Positions 8,377 to 16,253 of a stretch of 64,000 nt of DNA are shown here, one piece after another. Below the pieces are notes generated by a model. It was not told where the DNA came from. It saw only the letters and a program-made list of their open reading frames with translations, and made no database searches. The position numbers and the translations under genes are program-made. Within the stretch, counting starts at the first letter, position 1; every line of letters begins with the position of its first letter. Source of the stretch: Planctomycetota bacterium (lineage in GTDB: Bacteria > Planctomycetota > J058); contig JAMLIC010000049.1 of assembly GCA_023954375.1 (NCBI GenBank), positions 1 to 64,000 of the forward strand. Direction: 5' to 3'.

Positions 8377-10303
8377 CCTCGTCCGCGTCATCCCCCGCGA
8401 CGTCCTCGACGTCGAGCGCGGTGTCGCCCGCCAGGCGCTCGCCCTCGGCGCGGTAGCGCTCGAGCTTCTTCAGGAGGCCGCGGCGCGACAGCCCCAGCAG
8501 CTTGGCCGCGTGGGTCTTGTTGCCGTTGCTCGCCTGCAGCGCCCGCTCGATGGTGATCTTCTCCAGCTCCTTGATGTTCAGCGTCGGCAGCGACCCGCTC
8601 TCGCCGGCCGCGTCGGCCGCGCCGACCGGGGTCGCCACCGTCGCGCCGCGGCGCTCGGGGCTGGTGATCCGCGGGTCGAGGTCGGCCAGCCGGACGCGCT
8701 GCACGCCCAGCGCCAGGAGGCGCTTGAGCTCGTTCTCCAGCTCGCGGATGTTCCCCGGCCAGTTGAAGCGGCGCAGGGCCTCGAAGGCCTCGGGCTCGAC
8801 GTGCGGCGGCTGCTCGTTGGCCTCGGCCAGCCGCCCGAGCAGGTCCTCGACGAGGTGCGCCAGGTCCTCGAGGCGCTCGCGCAGGGGCGGGATCGTGACC
8901 GGGATGACGTTCAGCCGGTAGTAGAGGTCGCGCCGGAACTCGCCCTTCTCGACCATCTCCTGGATGTCGCGGTTCGTCGCGGCGATCACGCGCACGTCGA
9001 CCTTCACCGTCGACTTGCCGCCCACGCGCCGGACCTCGCCCTCCTGCAGGACCCGCAGGAGCTTGCCCTGCATCGCGGGGCTCATCTCCTCGACCTCGTC
9101 CAGGAACAGCGTCCCCTTGTCGGCCTGCTCGAAGAGCCCGCGGTGCCCGCGCACGGCGCCGGTGAACGCGCCCGCCTGGTAGCCGAACAGCTCGCTGTCG
9201 AGGAGCGTCTCGGGCACGGCGGCGCAGTTCATGGGGACGAACGGCTGCTCCCGGCGGTCGCTCGAGTAGTGGATCGCCTTGGCCAGGAGCTCCTTCCCCG
9301 TGCCGCTCTCGCCCTGGATGATCACGGGGAACGCGGTCTCGGCCACGCGCGCCAGGAGCTCGAAGACGCGCTTGAGCTTGGGCGACTTCGTGACGAGGTT
9401 GCCGAAGCGGCGCACGTCGTCCTCGTCGCGGCGGCGGACCTCCGCCTCGACGCGGCGCAGGCGCAGCCGCTGCGACTCCATGCGCGTCTCGAGCTCCGCC
9501 ACGTAGCGCGCGTTCTGCAGGGCGATCGCCGCCTGGTCGGAGAAGGCCTCGAGCGAGCGGATGTCGTCGTCCTGGAACACGCCCACGCGGTCGGGCTCGT
9601 CGAGGTAGATCGCCCCGAGCACCCGGCCGCGGGACATGAGCGGCGACACGGCGACGCTCTTGAGGTCCATGCTCGTCGCCGACGCGTACTCGTCGCGCTC
9701 GGTCGCCGCGCGCGCGGTGACGACCGTCTCGCGCCGGTCGATCGCCTCGCGGATCAGGTGGCGGCTGATCGCCGTCTCGGGGGTCGAGATCGTGCCGCGC
9801 TCGATGTTCCGCGCGCGGACGACCTGCATCTCCCCGCGGTCCCACAGGACGAGGAACCCGCGACGCGCGCGGCTGACCTCGATCGCCGCGTCCATGATCA
9901 TGTCGAGGAGCTTGCCCAGGTCGCGCTCGTTGTTGATCGCCTTGTTGACCTCGAGCAGGCGCGCCAGGCGGGCCTCGTCGCGCCCGGCGTTCGACCCGGT
10001 CTCGGACGGCCGCATGGCGGGGAGCGGCGGGTTGGCCTTCTCCGGCCGCGCCGGCCGGGCGGCCGGCATCTTGAGCTCCTCGGTCTCCTCGTTGGGGTCG
10101 GCCGCCTCGCGCCGCCGCGCGCGCGAGAGGATCTTCTCGGCGTCGCGCGGGTTGCGCGCGAAGGCCGCCAGCTCGGCCGGCAGGGGCTCGGTGGCCTCGT
10201 CGTCGTCGCCGCCCGCGGGCCTGGCCGGCGCGGGGCGCTCGAAGCGGCGCGTCGCCGGCCGCCTGGGTCCCCGCGCGTCCCTGTCGTCCGGGCTCGCTGC
10301 CAC
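8372..10303 (-). CDS. GAF-sensor sigma-54-dependent transcriptional activator (NtrC family)
   Basis: Activates RNA polymerase-sigma54 by ATP hydrolysis. Residues 1-110 are a disordered, charged, Pro-rich stretch. A GAF sensor domain covers about 115-265 (LLEVNKAINNERDLGKLLDM ... ALQNARYVAEL), followed by a coiled linker. The AAA+ domain (about 300-530) has Walker A GESGTGKE (331-338), the sigma54-contact loop GAFTGA (378-383), Walker B GTLFLDEVEE (397-406) and the arginine-rich RRDLYYRLNV stretch. A Fis-type helix-turn-helix lies near 590-620 (NGNKTHAAKLLGLSRRGLLK). The C-terminus is strongly acidic. GTG start, 53 bp from the next gene. No -24/-12 promoter was recognised nearby, so target genes are unknown. 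Confidence 0.94.
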   Translation of the reverse strand: MAASPDDRDARGPRRPATRRFERPAPARPAGGDDDEATEPLPAELAAFARNPRDAEKILSRARRREAADPNEETEELKMPAARPARPEKANPPLPAMRPSETGSNAGRDEARLARLLEVNKAINNERDLGKLLDMIMDAAIEVSRARRGFLVLWDRGEMQVVRARNIERGTISTPETAISRHLIREAIDRRETVVTARAATERDEYASATSMDLKSVAVSPLMSRGRVLGAIYLDEPDRVGVFQDDDIRSLEAFSDQAAIALQNARYVAELETRMESQRLRLRRVEAEVRRRDEDDVRRFGNLVTKSPKLKRVFELLARVAETAFPVIIQGESGTGKELLAKAIHYSSDRREQPFVPMNCAAVPETLLDSELFGYQAGAFTGAVRGHRGLFEQADKGTLFLDEVEEMSPAMQGKLLRVLQEGEVRRVGGKSTVKVDVRVIAATNRDIQEMVEKGEFRRDLYYRLNVIPVTIPPLRERLEDLAHLVEDLLGRLAEANEQPPHVEPEAFEALRRFNWPGNIRELENELKRLLALGVQRVRLADLDPRITSPERRGATVATPVGAADAAGESGSLPTLNIKELEKITIERALQASNGNKTHAAKLLGLSRRGLLKKLERYRAEGERLAGDTALDVEDVAGDDADED

Positions 10304-10356
10304 GGGTAGACCGTATCACGCCGCCCCGACGGCGCGGAAGGAGGGAGGGACCCGGG

Positions 10357-11823
10357 TCACAGGAGCAGGAGCGGCCCCAGGAACACCGGCAGCGAGAGGA
10401 CCATGACGAGGAGGGTGTAGCCCATGATGTCGCCCGCGCGCACGCCGCAGATCCCGAGCAGCGGCAGGGCCCAGAAGGGCTGGGCGAGGTTGGTCCACTG
10501 GTCGCCGTAGGCGAGCGCCATGACGGCCTGCCCCGGGTCGACCCCCAGCTCGGCCGCGCCGCGGAGGACGATCGGCCCCTGGATGGCCCACTGGCCGCCG
10601 CCCGACGGGACGAAGAAGTTGACCACCCCGGCCGAGAGGAACGTGAGCGCCGGGTAGGCCCACTCCGCGCCGCGCGACAGCGCCACCATGCCCTCGGCGA
10701 TCGTGACCACGAGGCCCGACGCGCCCATGAGCGCCATGATCCCGAAGTAGAGGGGGAACTGGAGCACGATCCCGGCGCTGCCGGCGATCGCCTCGCCGAC
10801 CGCCCGGGCGTACGCGCGCGCCGAGCCGTGGAGGGCGAGGCCGACGAGCAGGAAGGCCAGGTTGAGCGTGTCGAGGTCGAGGCGCTGGAGGACGTGCAGG
10901 GCGCCGTCGCGCGCGACGCGCAGCCCGAGGTGCCCCACGCCGAGGCCCACGAGCAGCGCGGGGACGAGGCGCGAGGCCTCGAGGCGGCCCGCAGGGGTGG
11001 TGGGCGGCGTGGTGGGCGGCGTGGCCGCCTCGAGCGGCCCGGTCGCGTCCTCGAGGGCCAGCCTGGCGAGCGTCGGGTCGATCTCCTGCAGGGCCTCGGG
11101 CGGCGCGTCGGCCGGCGGGGCCATGAAGGCGAACAGGAGCGGCACGACCACGAGGGCCAGCGCGCAGGCGACGAGGTTGGCGCGCCCGAGGAGCGTCAGC
11201 CCGAGCGGGATCGACCCGTCGGCGAAGCCCGGGGCCCGCTCCGCCACGAGCGCCCCGACGCGCGCGAGCACGGCCGGGTCGCCGACCACGGCCGCGACGT
11301 CGGCCGCCTGCGTCACCTTGAGCGGCGCCGAGCCGGAGAGGCCGCCGTGCCAGACCATCATCCCGGCGTAGCCCGCGGCCACGACCAGCGGGTAGTGGAT
11401 CCGCACGCCGCGCGCCCGGCACGACGCGCCCACCTGCCGGGCCAGCAGCGCGCCGACGATCAGCCCCAGCCCCCAGTTGAGCAGCCCGGCGGCGCAGGCG
11501 ACGAACGCCGTGAGGGCCACGGCGCCGCGCGACGAGGTCGGCCGGCGCGCGAGGGCGTCGATCAGCCGGCGCACCGGCCGCGTGGAGGCCAGGGCGTGCC
11601 CCGTCACCAGGACGAGGATCATCTGGAGCGTGAACTCCATGAGCGCCGGCTTCCAGATGCCCTGCTTGCCGCCCCAGACGTCCACGAGCGCGCCGGCCGG
11701 CGCGTCGCCCACGAGCAGGGCGGCGGCGAAGGTCAGCGCCGTGAGCAGGATCGCGATCACGAACGGGTCGGGGATCCAGCGCCGCGCCCAGGCGGCCGAC
11801 CCCTCGCTCACCCGGCGGAGCAT
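10357..11823 (-). CDS. atoE: Short-chain fatty acid transporter, AtoE family
   Basis: Inner-membrane permease for short-chain fatty acids such as acetoacetate or butyrate, 488 residues with about a dozen hydrophobic segments. Typical AtoE features: N-terminal WIPDPFVIAILLTALTFAAA, the WGGKQGIWKPALMEFTLQMI segment, GLLNWGLGLIVGALLAR, MMVWHGGLSGSAPLKV, FFVPSGGGQWAIQGPI and WALPLLGICGVRAGDIMGYT. A variable loop around residue 260-280 carries TPPTTPPTTPAG. The ATG start lies 7 bp after the stop of the small lipoprotein gene, so they are probably cotranscribed. No atoDAB genes are adjacent; use in fatty acid catabolism is inferred from the family. Confidence 0.93.
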   Translation of the reverse strand: MLRRVSEGSAAWARRWIPDPFVIAILLTALTFAAALLVGDAPAGALVDVWGGKQGIWKPALMEFTLQMILVLVTGHALASTRPVRRLIDALARRPTSSRGAVALTAFVACAAGLLNWGLGLIVGALLARQVGASCRARGVRIHYPLVVAAGYAGMMVWHGGLSGSAPLKVTQAADVAAVVGDPAVLARVGALVAERAPGFADGSIPLGLTLLGRANLVACALALVVVPLLFAFMAPPADAPPEALQEIDPTLARLALEDATGPLEAATPPTTPPTTPAGRLEASRLVPALLVGLGVGHLGLRVARDGALHVLQRLDLDTLNLAFLLVGLALHGSARAYARAVGEAIAGSAGIVLQFPLYFGIMALMGASGLVVTIAEGMVALSRGAEWAYPALTFLSAGVVNFFVPSGGGQWAIQGPIVLRGAAELGVDPGQAVMALAYGDQWTNLAQPFWALPLLGICGVRAGDIMGYTLLVMVLSLPVFLGPLLLL

Positions 11824-11830
11824 CGCCGGG

Positions 11831-12184
11831 TCACCAGGTGATCGTGTAGGGCCGCCAGATGCTCTCCTCGCTGTAGGAGCCGAACACCTGCGGGTAGGAG
11901 CGCTGGCCGAGGAGCCACTGGATGTCGAGGGCGATCCCCTTGGCCATGCCGACGAGCGGGCCGGCGGCGATCCCCAGCGGGACGAAGAACAAGACGTTGA
12001 ACGGCCAGTAGATCGGGTGGCGGTCGAAGAGGACCCGGTGGTGGCGGTAGACCTCCATCGGCGCGTCCACGGCGCCCGTGAAGGCGCCCGTGAGCATCCC
12101 CGGCAGCGTGGCGCACCCGGGCGACAGGGCGAGCGCGAGCGTCAGGGCGAGGCCGAGGGCGCGCGAGCGGCGAGCGCGGGGCAT
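11831..12184 (-). CDS. Small outer-membrane-type lipoprotein
   Basis: 117 residues with a clear lipoprotein signal: basic MPRARRSRALG, hydrophobic LALTLALALSPG, then the lipobox cysteine (SPGC, followed by ATLPG). The mature part has a hydrophobic stretch (PFNVLFFVPLGIAAGPLVGM) and a Tyr/Trp-rich end. Family not recognised, though similar small lipoproteins with a GxxxG hydrophobic patch are common in Gram-negative genomes. Start chosen at ATG 12184 because GGAGG lies 6 bases upstream; the longer open frame upstream is non-coding in character. Upstream of atoE with 7 bp between, divergent from the GNAT gene. Confidence 0.75.
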   Translation of the reverse strand: MPRARRSRALGLALTLALALSPGCATLPGMLTGAFTGAVDAPMEVYRHHRVLFDRHPIYWPFNVLFFVPLGIAAGPLVGMAKGIALDIQWLLGQRSYPQVFGSYSEESIWRPYTITW

Positions 12185-12244
12185 GAGGGTCCTCCGTCGG
12201 GTGGGATCTTCGGCGGACCCCCGGGCGCGGGTCAAGCCCGCGGG

Positions 12245-12250
12245 TACACT
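12245..12250 (+). promoter_or_regulatory. -10-like box TACACT, 8 bp before the GNAT start codon
   Basis: TACACT ends 8 bases before the ATG at 12259. If transcription starts 7-9 bases after the box, the mRNA would begin at or next to the ATG, so the gene may be leaderless. There is no Shine-Dalgarno sequence between box and start. The 74-bp divergent gap has no room for a longer leader. Confidence 0.45.
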
Positions 12251-12258
12251 CGCCGGCG

Positions 12259-12699
12259 ATGCAGCGCGACCTCCGCCCGCTCCGCCCCGACGAGACCCGC
12301 GCGCTGCGGCGGCGCGTCCTGCGCCCCCACCAGCCACCGGAGGCGATGGTCTACCCGGGCGACGAGGCCCCCGACACGCTCCACGTGGGCGCCTACGTCG
12401 GGGACGACCTGGTCGGCGTCGCCTCGCTCTACCGCGAGGCGCCGCCCGGCGAGGCCGACCCGGACGCCTGGCGGCTGCGCGGCATGGCCGTCCGCCCGGA
12501 GGACCAGGGCGGCGGCCACGGGCGGGCCCTCCTCGCGGCGTGCCTCGAGCACGCGCGGACCCGCGGCGGCCGCCGCGTGTGGTGCAACGCTCGCACGACC
12601 GCGGCCGGCTTCTATGCGCGGCTCGGGTTCGAGGCCCGAGGCCCCGAGTTCGACCTGCCAGGGCTCGGGCCGCACCTGGTCATGTTCGGGGACCTGTAG
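12259..12699 (+). CDS. GNAT-family N-acetyltransferase
   Basis: Transfers an acetyl group from acetyl-CoA to an unknown amine. 146 residues, one complete GNAT domain. Motif A, which binds the CoA pyrophosphate, is RLRGMAVRPEDQGGGHGRAL (QGGGHG is the Q/R-x-x-G-x-G/A loop). The late helix and strand AAGFYARLGFEARG match motif B. Single-domain size and the absence of a partner toxin or ribosomal gene give no substrate clue. Convergent with the next gene, whose stop is 1 bp away. No ribosome-binding site is visible. Confidence 0.9.
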   Translation: MQRDLRPLRPDETRALRRRVLRPHQPPEAMVYPGDEAPDTLHVGAYVGDDLVGVASLYREAPPGEADPDAWRLRGMAVRPEDQGGGHGRALLAACLEHARTRGGRRVWCNARTTAAGFYARLGFEARGPEFDLPGLGPHLVMFGDL

Positions 12700-12700
12700 G

Positions 12701-13285
12701 TCAGGCGCCCTCGGCGTCGGTCCCTGGCCGCTCGCCCCCGAGCTTCGTCCACGTCTCGGCCAGCCGCGCGCGCAGCTCGGCGCAGTCGTCCTGCTCGCAG
12801 GCGTCGAAGTCGAGCGCGTGGCCCTGCGCCTCGTGGGCCTCGCGCACCTGCTCCTCGAGCGCCTCGAGGTGCTCGCGCAGGTGGGCCAGCCGCGCGCGCA
12901 GGCGCCCGGCCTCGAGGCGCGCGGCCGCCTCGGCGCGGGCGCGGCGCGCGGCCTCCTCGGCCTCGGTCACGTCGGTCCGGGCGAGGTCGACGACGCCCCA
13001 GGCCGCGGCGAGCAGGAGGAGGACGCGCCACACCGTGAACGGCTCGCCCACGAGGAGGCGCCGGGCGACCATGTGGGCCACGACCGACGCCACCAGGGCG
13101 CAGCCGACCGCGCGGGCCCAGCGCACGCGCAGGAGCAGCCCCAGGCCGGCGCCGGCGAGCCCCACGCCCACGACGAGGAGCAGGAGCGCCGCGCGCGGGT
13201 CGAGCCCTCCGGCGCGAGCGCACCAGGCGCCGCCCAGCAGCAGCAGGACGCCGTAGAGGCGGCGGTTGTCGTCGAAGATGCCCAC
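12701..13285 (-). CDS. Small membrane protein with long charged C-terminal helix
   Basis: Family not recognised. About four hydrophobic segments occupy residues 10-110 (RLYGVLLLLGGAWCARAGGL, ALLLLVVGVGLAGAGLGLLL and two more). A long Ala/Arg/Glu-rich helix follows (EEAARRARAEAAARLEAGRL onward) that looks like a coiled coil to about residue 165. The C-terminus has a short CEQDDC stretch. Start set at GTG 13285 (MGIFDDNRR); the much longer open frame upstream is antisense to tldD and is not credible. Divergent from tldD. Confidence 0.65.
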   Translation of the reverse strand: MGIFDDNRRLYGVLLLLGGAWCARAGGLDPRAALLLLVVGVGLAGAGLGLLLRVRWARAVGCALVASVVAHMVARRLLVGEPFTVWRVLLLLAAAWGVVDLARTDVTEAEEAARRARAEAAARLEAGRLRARLAHLREHLEALEEQVREAHEAQGHALDFDACEQDDCAELRARLAETWTKLGGERPGTDAEGA

Positions 13286-13390
13286 GCGCGGCTCCGCCCC
13301 GAGCGTAGCCGATCCGGCCCCGCGGCGTTGAGGACCCTCGTCGGGGCGCGGGTCCCTGGTAGCCTCTGGGCCACGACGCTGGGAGGCGCG

Positions 13391-14779
13391 ATGGACGAGC
13401 AGGAGGTCCGGCACCGCATCGAGGAGGCGATCCGGCGCAGCGGCGCCCGCTACTGCGAGGTGCGCATCGAGGAGACGGTGGGCACGCGGGTGGTCTACCG
13501 GGGCAAGCGCCTCGACACGGCCCAGGAGCTGCTCGACCGGGGCGGCTTCGTCCGCTGCCTGGCCGAGGAGGGGGGCTGGGGGACGGCCACCTTCAACGAC
13601 CTCGACCAGCTGCCGCGCAAGGTGCAGGAGGCGCTCGCCTGCGCCCGCGCCGTGCCGGCGGCGCGGATCGACCTCGCCGAGGTCGCCCCGGCCGTGAGCG
13701 TCACGCGCCCGCCGCTCGAGGAGGACTTCCGGCAGGTGTCGCTCGCCGACAAGGTCGGGCTCCTGCGCGAGCTCAACGACGTCATGCTCGGGGCCGACGC
13801 CGCGATCCGCTCGACCCGCGCGATCTACCAGGACCGCGTGCAGACCGTCTACTACGGCAACTCGCAGGGGGCGTGGATCGTCGAGGAGCGGCCGCTGATC
13901 GACCTCTACTGCGTGGCCGAGGCGGTCCGCGGCGACGACGTCCAGACGGCCACCGAGGCGCGCACGCTCGCCAGCCGCGGCTTCGAGGCCGTGCGCGGCC
14001 GCACCGACATGGCCCGCGTGGCCGCGGCGCGCGCGAAGGAGCTGCTCGACGCCGAGCCGGTCAAGGGCGGCGTCTACACCGTCGTGATCAACCCGTCGCT
14101 CGCCGGCGTCTTCGTCCACGAGGCGTTCGGGCACCTGTCGGAGTCCGACTTCGTCTACGAGAACGAGGAGGCGCAGAAGGCCATGCGCATGGGCCGGCGC
14201 TTCGGGCGGCCGCTCCTGAACATCGCCGACAGCGGCGTCGAGGTCCCTGGCGGCGACCTCCCGGGCACGCACGGCTTCGACGACGAGGGCGTGCCCATGA
14301 AGCGCACGCAGCTGGTCAAGGAGGGCGTGCTCGTCGGGCGGCTCCACTCGCGGGAGACCGCGGCCAAGCTCGGCGAGGAGCCGACCGGCAACGCGCGGGC
14401 GCAGGACTACAACCACCCGCCCCTGGTGCGCATGCGCAACACGTTCATCGAGGCGGGCGACACGACGTTCGAGGACATGATCTCGGACGTGAAGCTCGGG
14501 GTCTACGCGCTCAAGTCGCGCGGCGGACAGACCTGCCTGGGCAACTTCTCCTTCAGCTCGGCCTACGCCTACATGATCCGCGACGGCAAGGTGGCCGAGC
14601 CGGTGCGCGACGTGATCCTCGCCGGGAACCTGTTCGAGACGCTCGAGAACGTCACCGCGGTCGGCGACGACTTCAGCTGGGACAACTCGGGCCGCTGCGG
14701 GAAGGACGGGCAGTCGATGCCGGTCGGGATGGGCAGCCCGCACGTGCGGATCGAGAACGTCGTCGTGGGGGGCCGCTGA
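13391..14779 (+). CDS. tldD: Metalloprotease TldD
   Basis: Zinc-dependent peptidase subunit of the cytoplasmic TldD/TldE heterodimer, known in E. coli for trimming leader peptides of modified peptides and degrading unfolded peptides. The HEAFGHLSE motif (His243, Glu244, His248) is the HExxxH zinc site on TldD. Family blocks DLPGTHGFDDEGVPMKRTQL and SRGGQTCLGNFSFSSAYAYM are present. 462 residues, the normal length. ATG start with GGGAGG upstream. The tldE gene begins 1 base after the stop, so the pair is co-translated. No peptide-natural-product genes are adjacent. Confidence 0.96.
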   Translation: MDEQEVRHRIEEAIRRSGARYCEVRIEETVGTRVVYRGKRLDTAQELLDRGGFVRCLAEEGGWGTATFNDLDQLPRKVQEALACARAVPAARIDLAEVAPAVSVTRPPLEEDFRQVSLADKVGLLRELNDVMLGADAAIRSTRAIYQDRVQTVYYGNSQGAWIVEERPLIDLYCVAEAVRGDDVQTATEARTLASRGFEAVRGRTDMARVAAARAKELLDAEPVKGGVYTVVINPSLAGVFVHEAFGHLSESDFVYENEEAQKAMRMGRRFGRPLLNIADSGVEVPGGDLPGTHGFDDEGVPMKRTQLVKEGVLVGRLHSRETAAKLGEEPTGNARAQDYNHPPLVRMRNTFIEAGDTTFEDMISDVKLGVYALKSRGGQTCLGNFSFSSAYAYMIRDGKVAEPVRDVILAGNLFETLENVTAVGDDFSWDNSGRCGKDGQSMPVGMGSPHVRIENVVVGGR

Positions 14780-14780
14780 C

Positions 14781-16136
14781 GTGAGCAAGGACCTGGGCGC
14801 GGCCGCGCTGCTCGAGCGCCTGCGCGGCAAGACGGACGAGGCCGAGGTGTTCGGCGCCAGCTCGGACGCCCTCGAGGTGCGCTTCACCGCCGGGCAGGTG
14901 AAGACGGCCGTGGCGCGCGAGTCGAGCGGCCTGGCCGTGCGGGCCAAGAAGGGCGGCCGCCTCGGCTTCGCCGGGTCGCGCGACACGTCGGCCGCGGGGC
15001 TCGACCGGCTCGTGCTCCACACGGAGCACAGCATCGACGTCGGCGACGCGAGCGAGGTGCGCTTCCCCGGCCAGGCGCCCGCGCCGGTCGAGCCGGACCG
15101 CCTCGGGAGCCACGACGAGGCCACGGCGGCGCTGGGGGTGGCCGACCTCGTCGCCTACGGCCGCGAGGTGATCGACCCGCTGCGCGCGCGCTTCCCGGGC
15201 GTCGTGTTCGACGTCGTCGTGCGCCGCGGCGCCGGCCGCGTGGAGCTCGTCAACTCCGCCGGCGCGCGCGTGGGCCACCGGCGCACCGTGTTCTCCGTCG
15301 GCGTCGAGGCCAACCGCACGCAGGACCAGGACGTCCTCATGGACTACACCTCGGTCGCCGCCCCGGCGCGCGCCGCGATCGACCCGGCCGCGGTCGCCGC
15401 GCCGCTGCTCCAGCGGCTCGCCTGGGCCGAGCGGACGGTGCCCTTCCAGCCCGGGCGCATGCCGGTCCTGTTCACGCCGCCGGGGAGCCTCGTCCTCTGG
15501 GGGCCGCTCCTCGAGGCGCTCTCGGGCAAGACCGTCATGCTCGGCACGTCGCCCCTGCGCGAGAAGGTCGGCCAGCGCGTGCTCGACCCGCGCGTGCACC
15601 TGACCGACGACGGCCTCCTGCCGGGCGCCGTCGGCAGCGCGCCCTTCGACGACGAGGGCGTCCCGCGCCGCACCACGCCGCTGATCGAGGCCGGCGCCCT
15701 GCGCGGCTTCGTCCACGACCTCGAGACGGCGCAGGCGACCGGCCAGGCGCCCACCGGCAACGGCGAGCGCGGCGGCGTCATGGGCCGCCCCGGCCCCGGC
15801 TTCAGCACGGTCGTCGTGCGCGAGGGCGCGGCGCCCTGGGCCGACCTCCTGAAGGGCGTGCGCCGCGGGCTGCTCGTACAGTCGGTGATCGGCATGGGCC
15901 AGGGCAACACGCTCCCCGGCACCTTCAGCAACCCGGTCGACGTGGCCTACGCGATCGAGGACGGGGCGGTCGTGGGCCGCGTGAAGGACGTGTCGATCGC
16001 CGGCAACGTCTACGACCTCCTCGGCCCGGCGCACCTGGGCGGCCTCTCGCGCGAGGTGGAGACCGTCTACGGGGCCTACCGGCTGCCGTGGCTGCTGGTG
16101 AACGACGTGAACGTGGTCGGGAAGGGCGGGGCGTAG
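14781..16136 (+). CDS. tldE: TldE/PmbA, partner subunit of the TldD protease
   Basis: Non-catalytic partner of TldD; it lacks an HExxxH site, as expected for TldE/PmbA. 451 residues, normal length. Family blocks: SSGLAVRAKKGGRLGFAGSR near the N-terminus, PFDDEGVPRRTTPLIEAGAL and QSVIGMGQGNTLPGTFSNPV near the C-terminus. GTG start 1 base after the tldD TGA. A 28-bp-arm hairpin repeat follows the stop by 10 bases and could terminate the operon. Confidence 0.95.
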   Translation: MSKDLGAAALLERLRGKTDEAEVFGASSDALEVRFTAGQVKTAVARESSGLAVRAKKGGRLGFAGSRDTSAAGLDRLVLHTEHSIDVGDASEVRFPGQAPAPVEPDRLGSHDEATAALGVADLVAYGREVIDPLRARFPGVVFDVVVRRGAGRVELVNSAGARVGHRRTVFSVGVEANRTQDQDVLMDYTSVAAPARAAIDPAAVAAPLLQRLAWAERTVPFQPGRMPVLFTPPGSLVLWGPLLEALSGKTVMLGTSPLREKVGQRVLDPRVHLTDDGLLPGAVGSAPFDDEGVPRRTTPLIEAGALRGFVHDLETAQATGQAPTGNGERGGVMGRPGPGFSTVVVREGAAPWADLLKGVRRGLLVQSVIGMGQGNTLPGTFSNPVDVAYAIEDGAVVGRVKDVSIAGNVYDLLGPAHLGGLSREVETVYGAYRLPWLLVNDVNVVGKGGA

Positions 16137-16146
16137 CCTCGAGTCA

Positions 16147-16228
16147 ACCACGGAGGCACGGAGGACGCGGAGGAGAGCCGGAGTGCGATCTCCACGTCCA
16201 TCCTCCGTGTCCTCCGTGCCTCCGTGGT
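16147..16228. repeat. Long hairpin repeat with 28-bp ACCACGGAGG-type arms
   Basis: The left arm (16147-16174, beginning ACCACGGAGGCACGGAGGAC) pairs with the right arm (16201-16228) over 28 bases with one G-U position; the loop is 26 bases. The same arm sequence flanks the composite repeat at 29457-29783. Similar ACCACGGAGGCACGGAGGAC repeats are known to be dispersed in many environmental genomes. It lies between tldE and the SppA-like gene and could act as a terminator or a mobile non-autonomous element. Confidence 0.88.
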
Positions 16229-16253
16229 GAGTCCTGCCGACGAACGGTGAACC

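Noticed and set aside
11477..13390. Extending tldD upstream to about 1100 codons
   Set aside because: The extension crosses two other genes; the ATG at 13391 with GGGAGG matches the normal TldD N-terminus.
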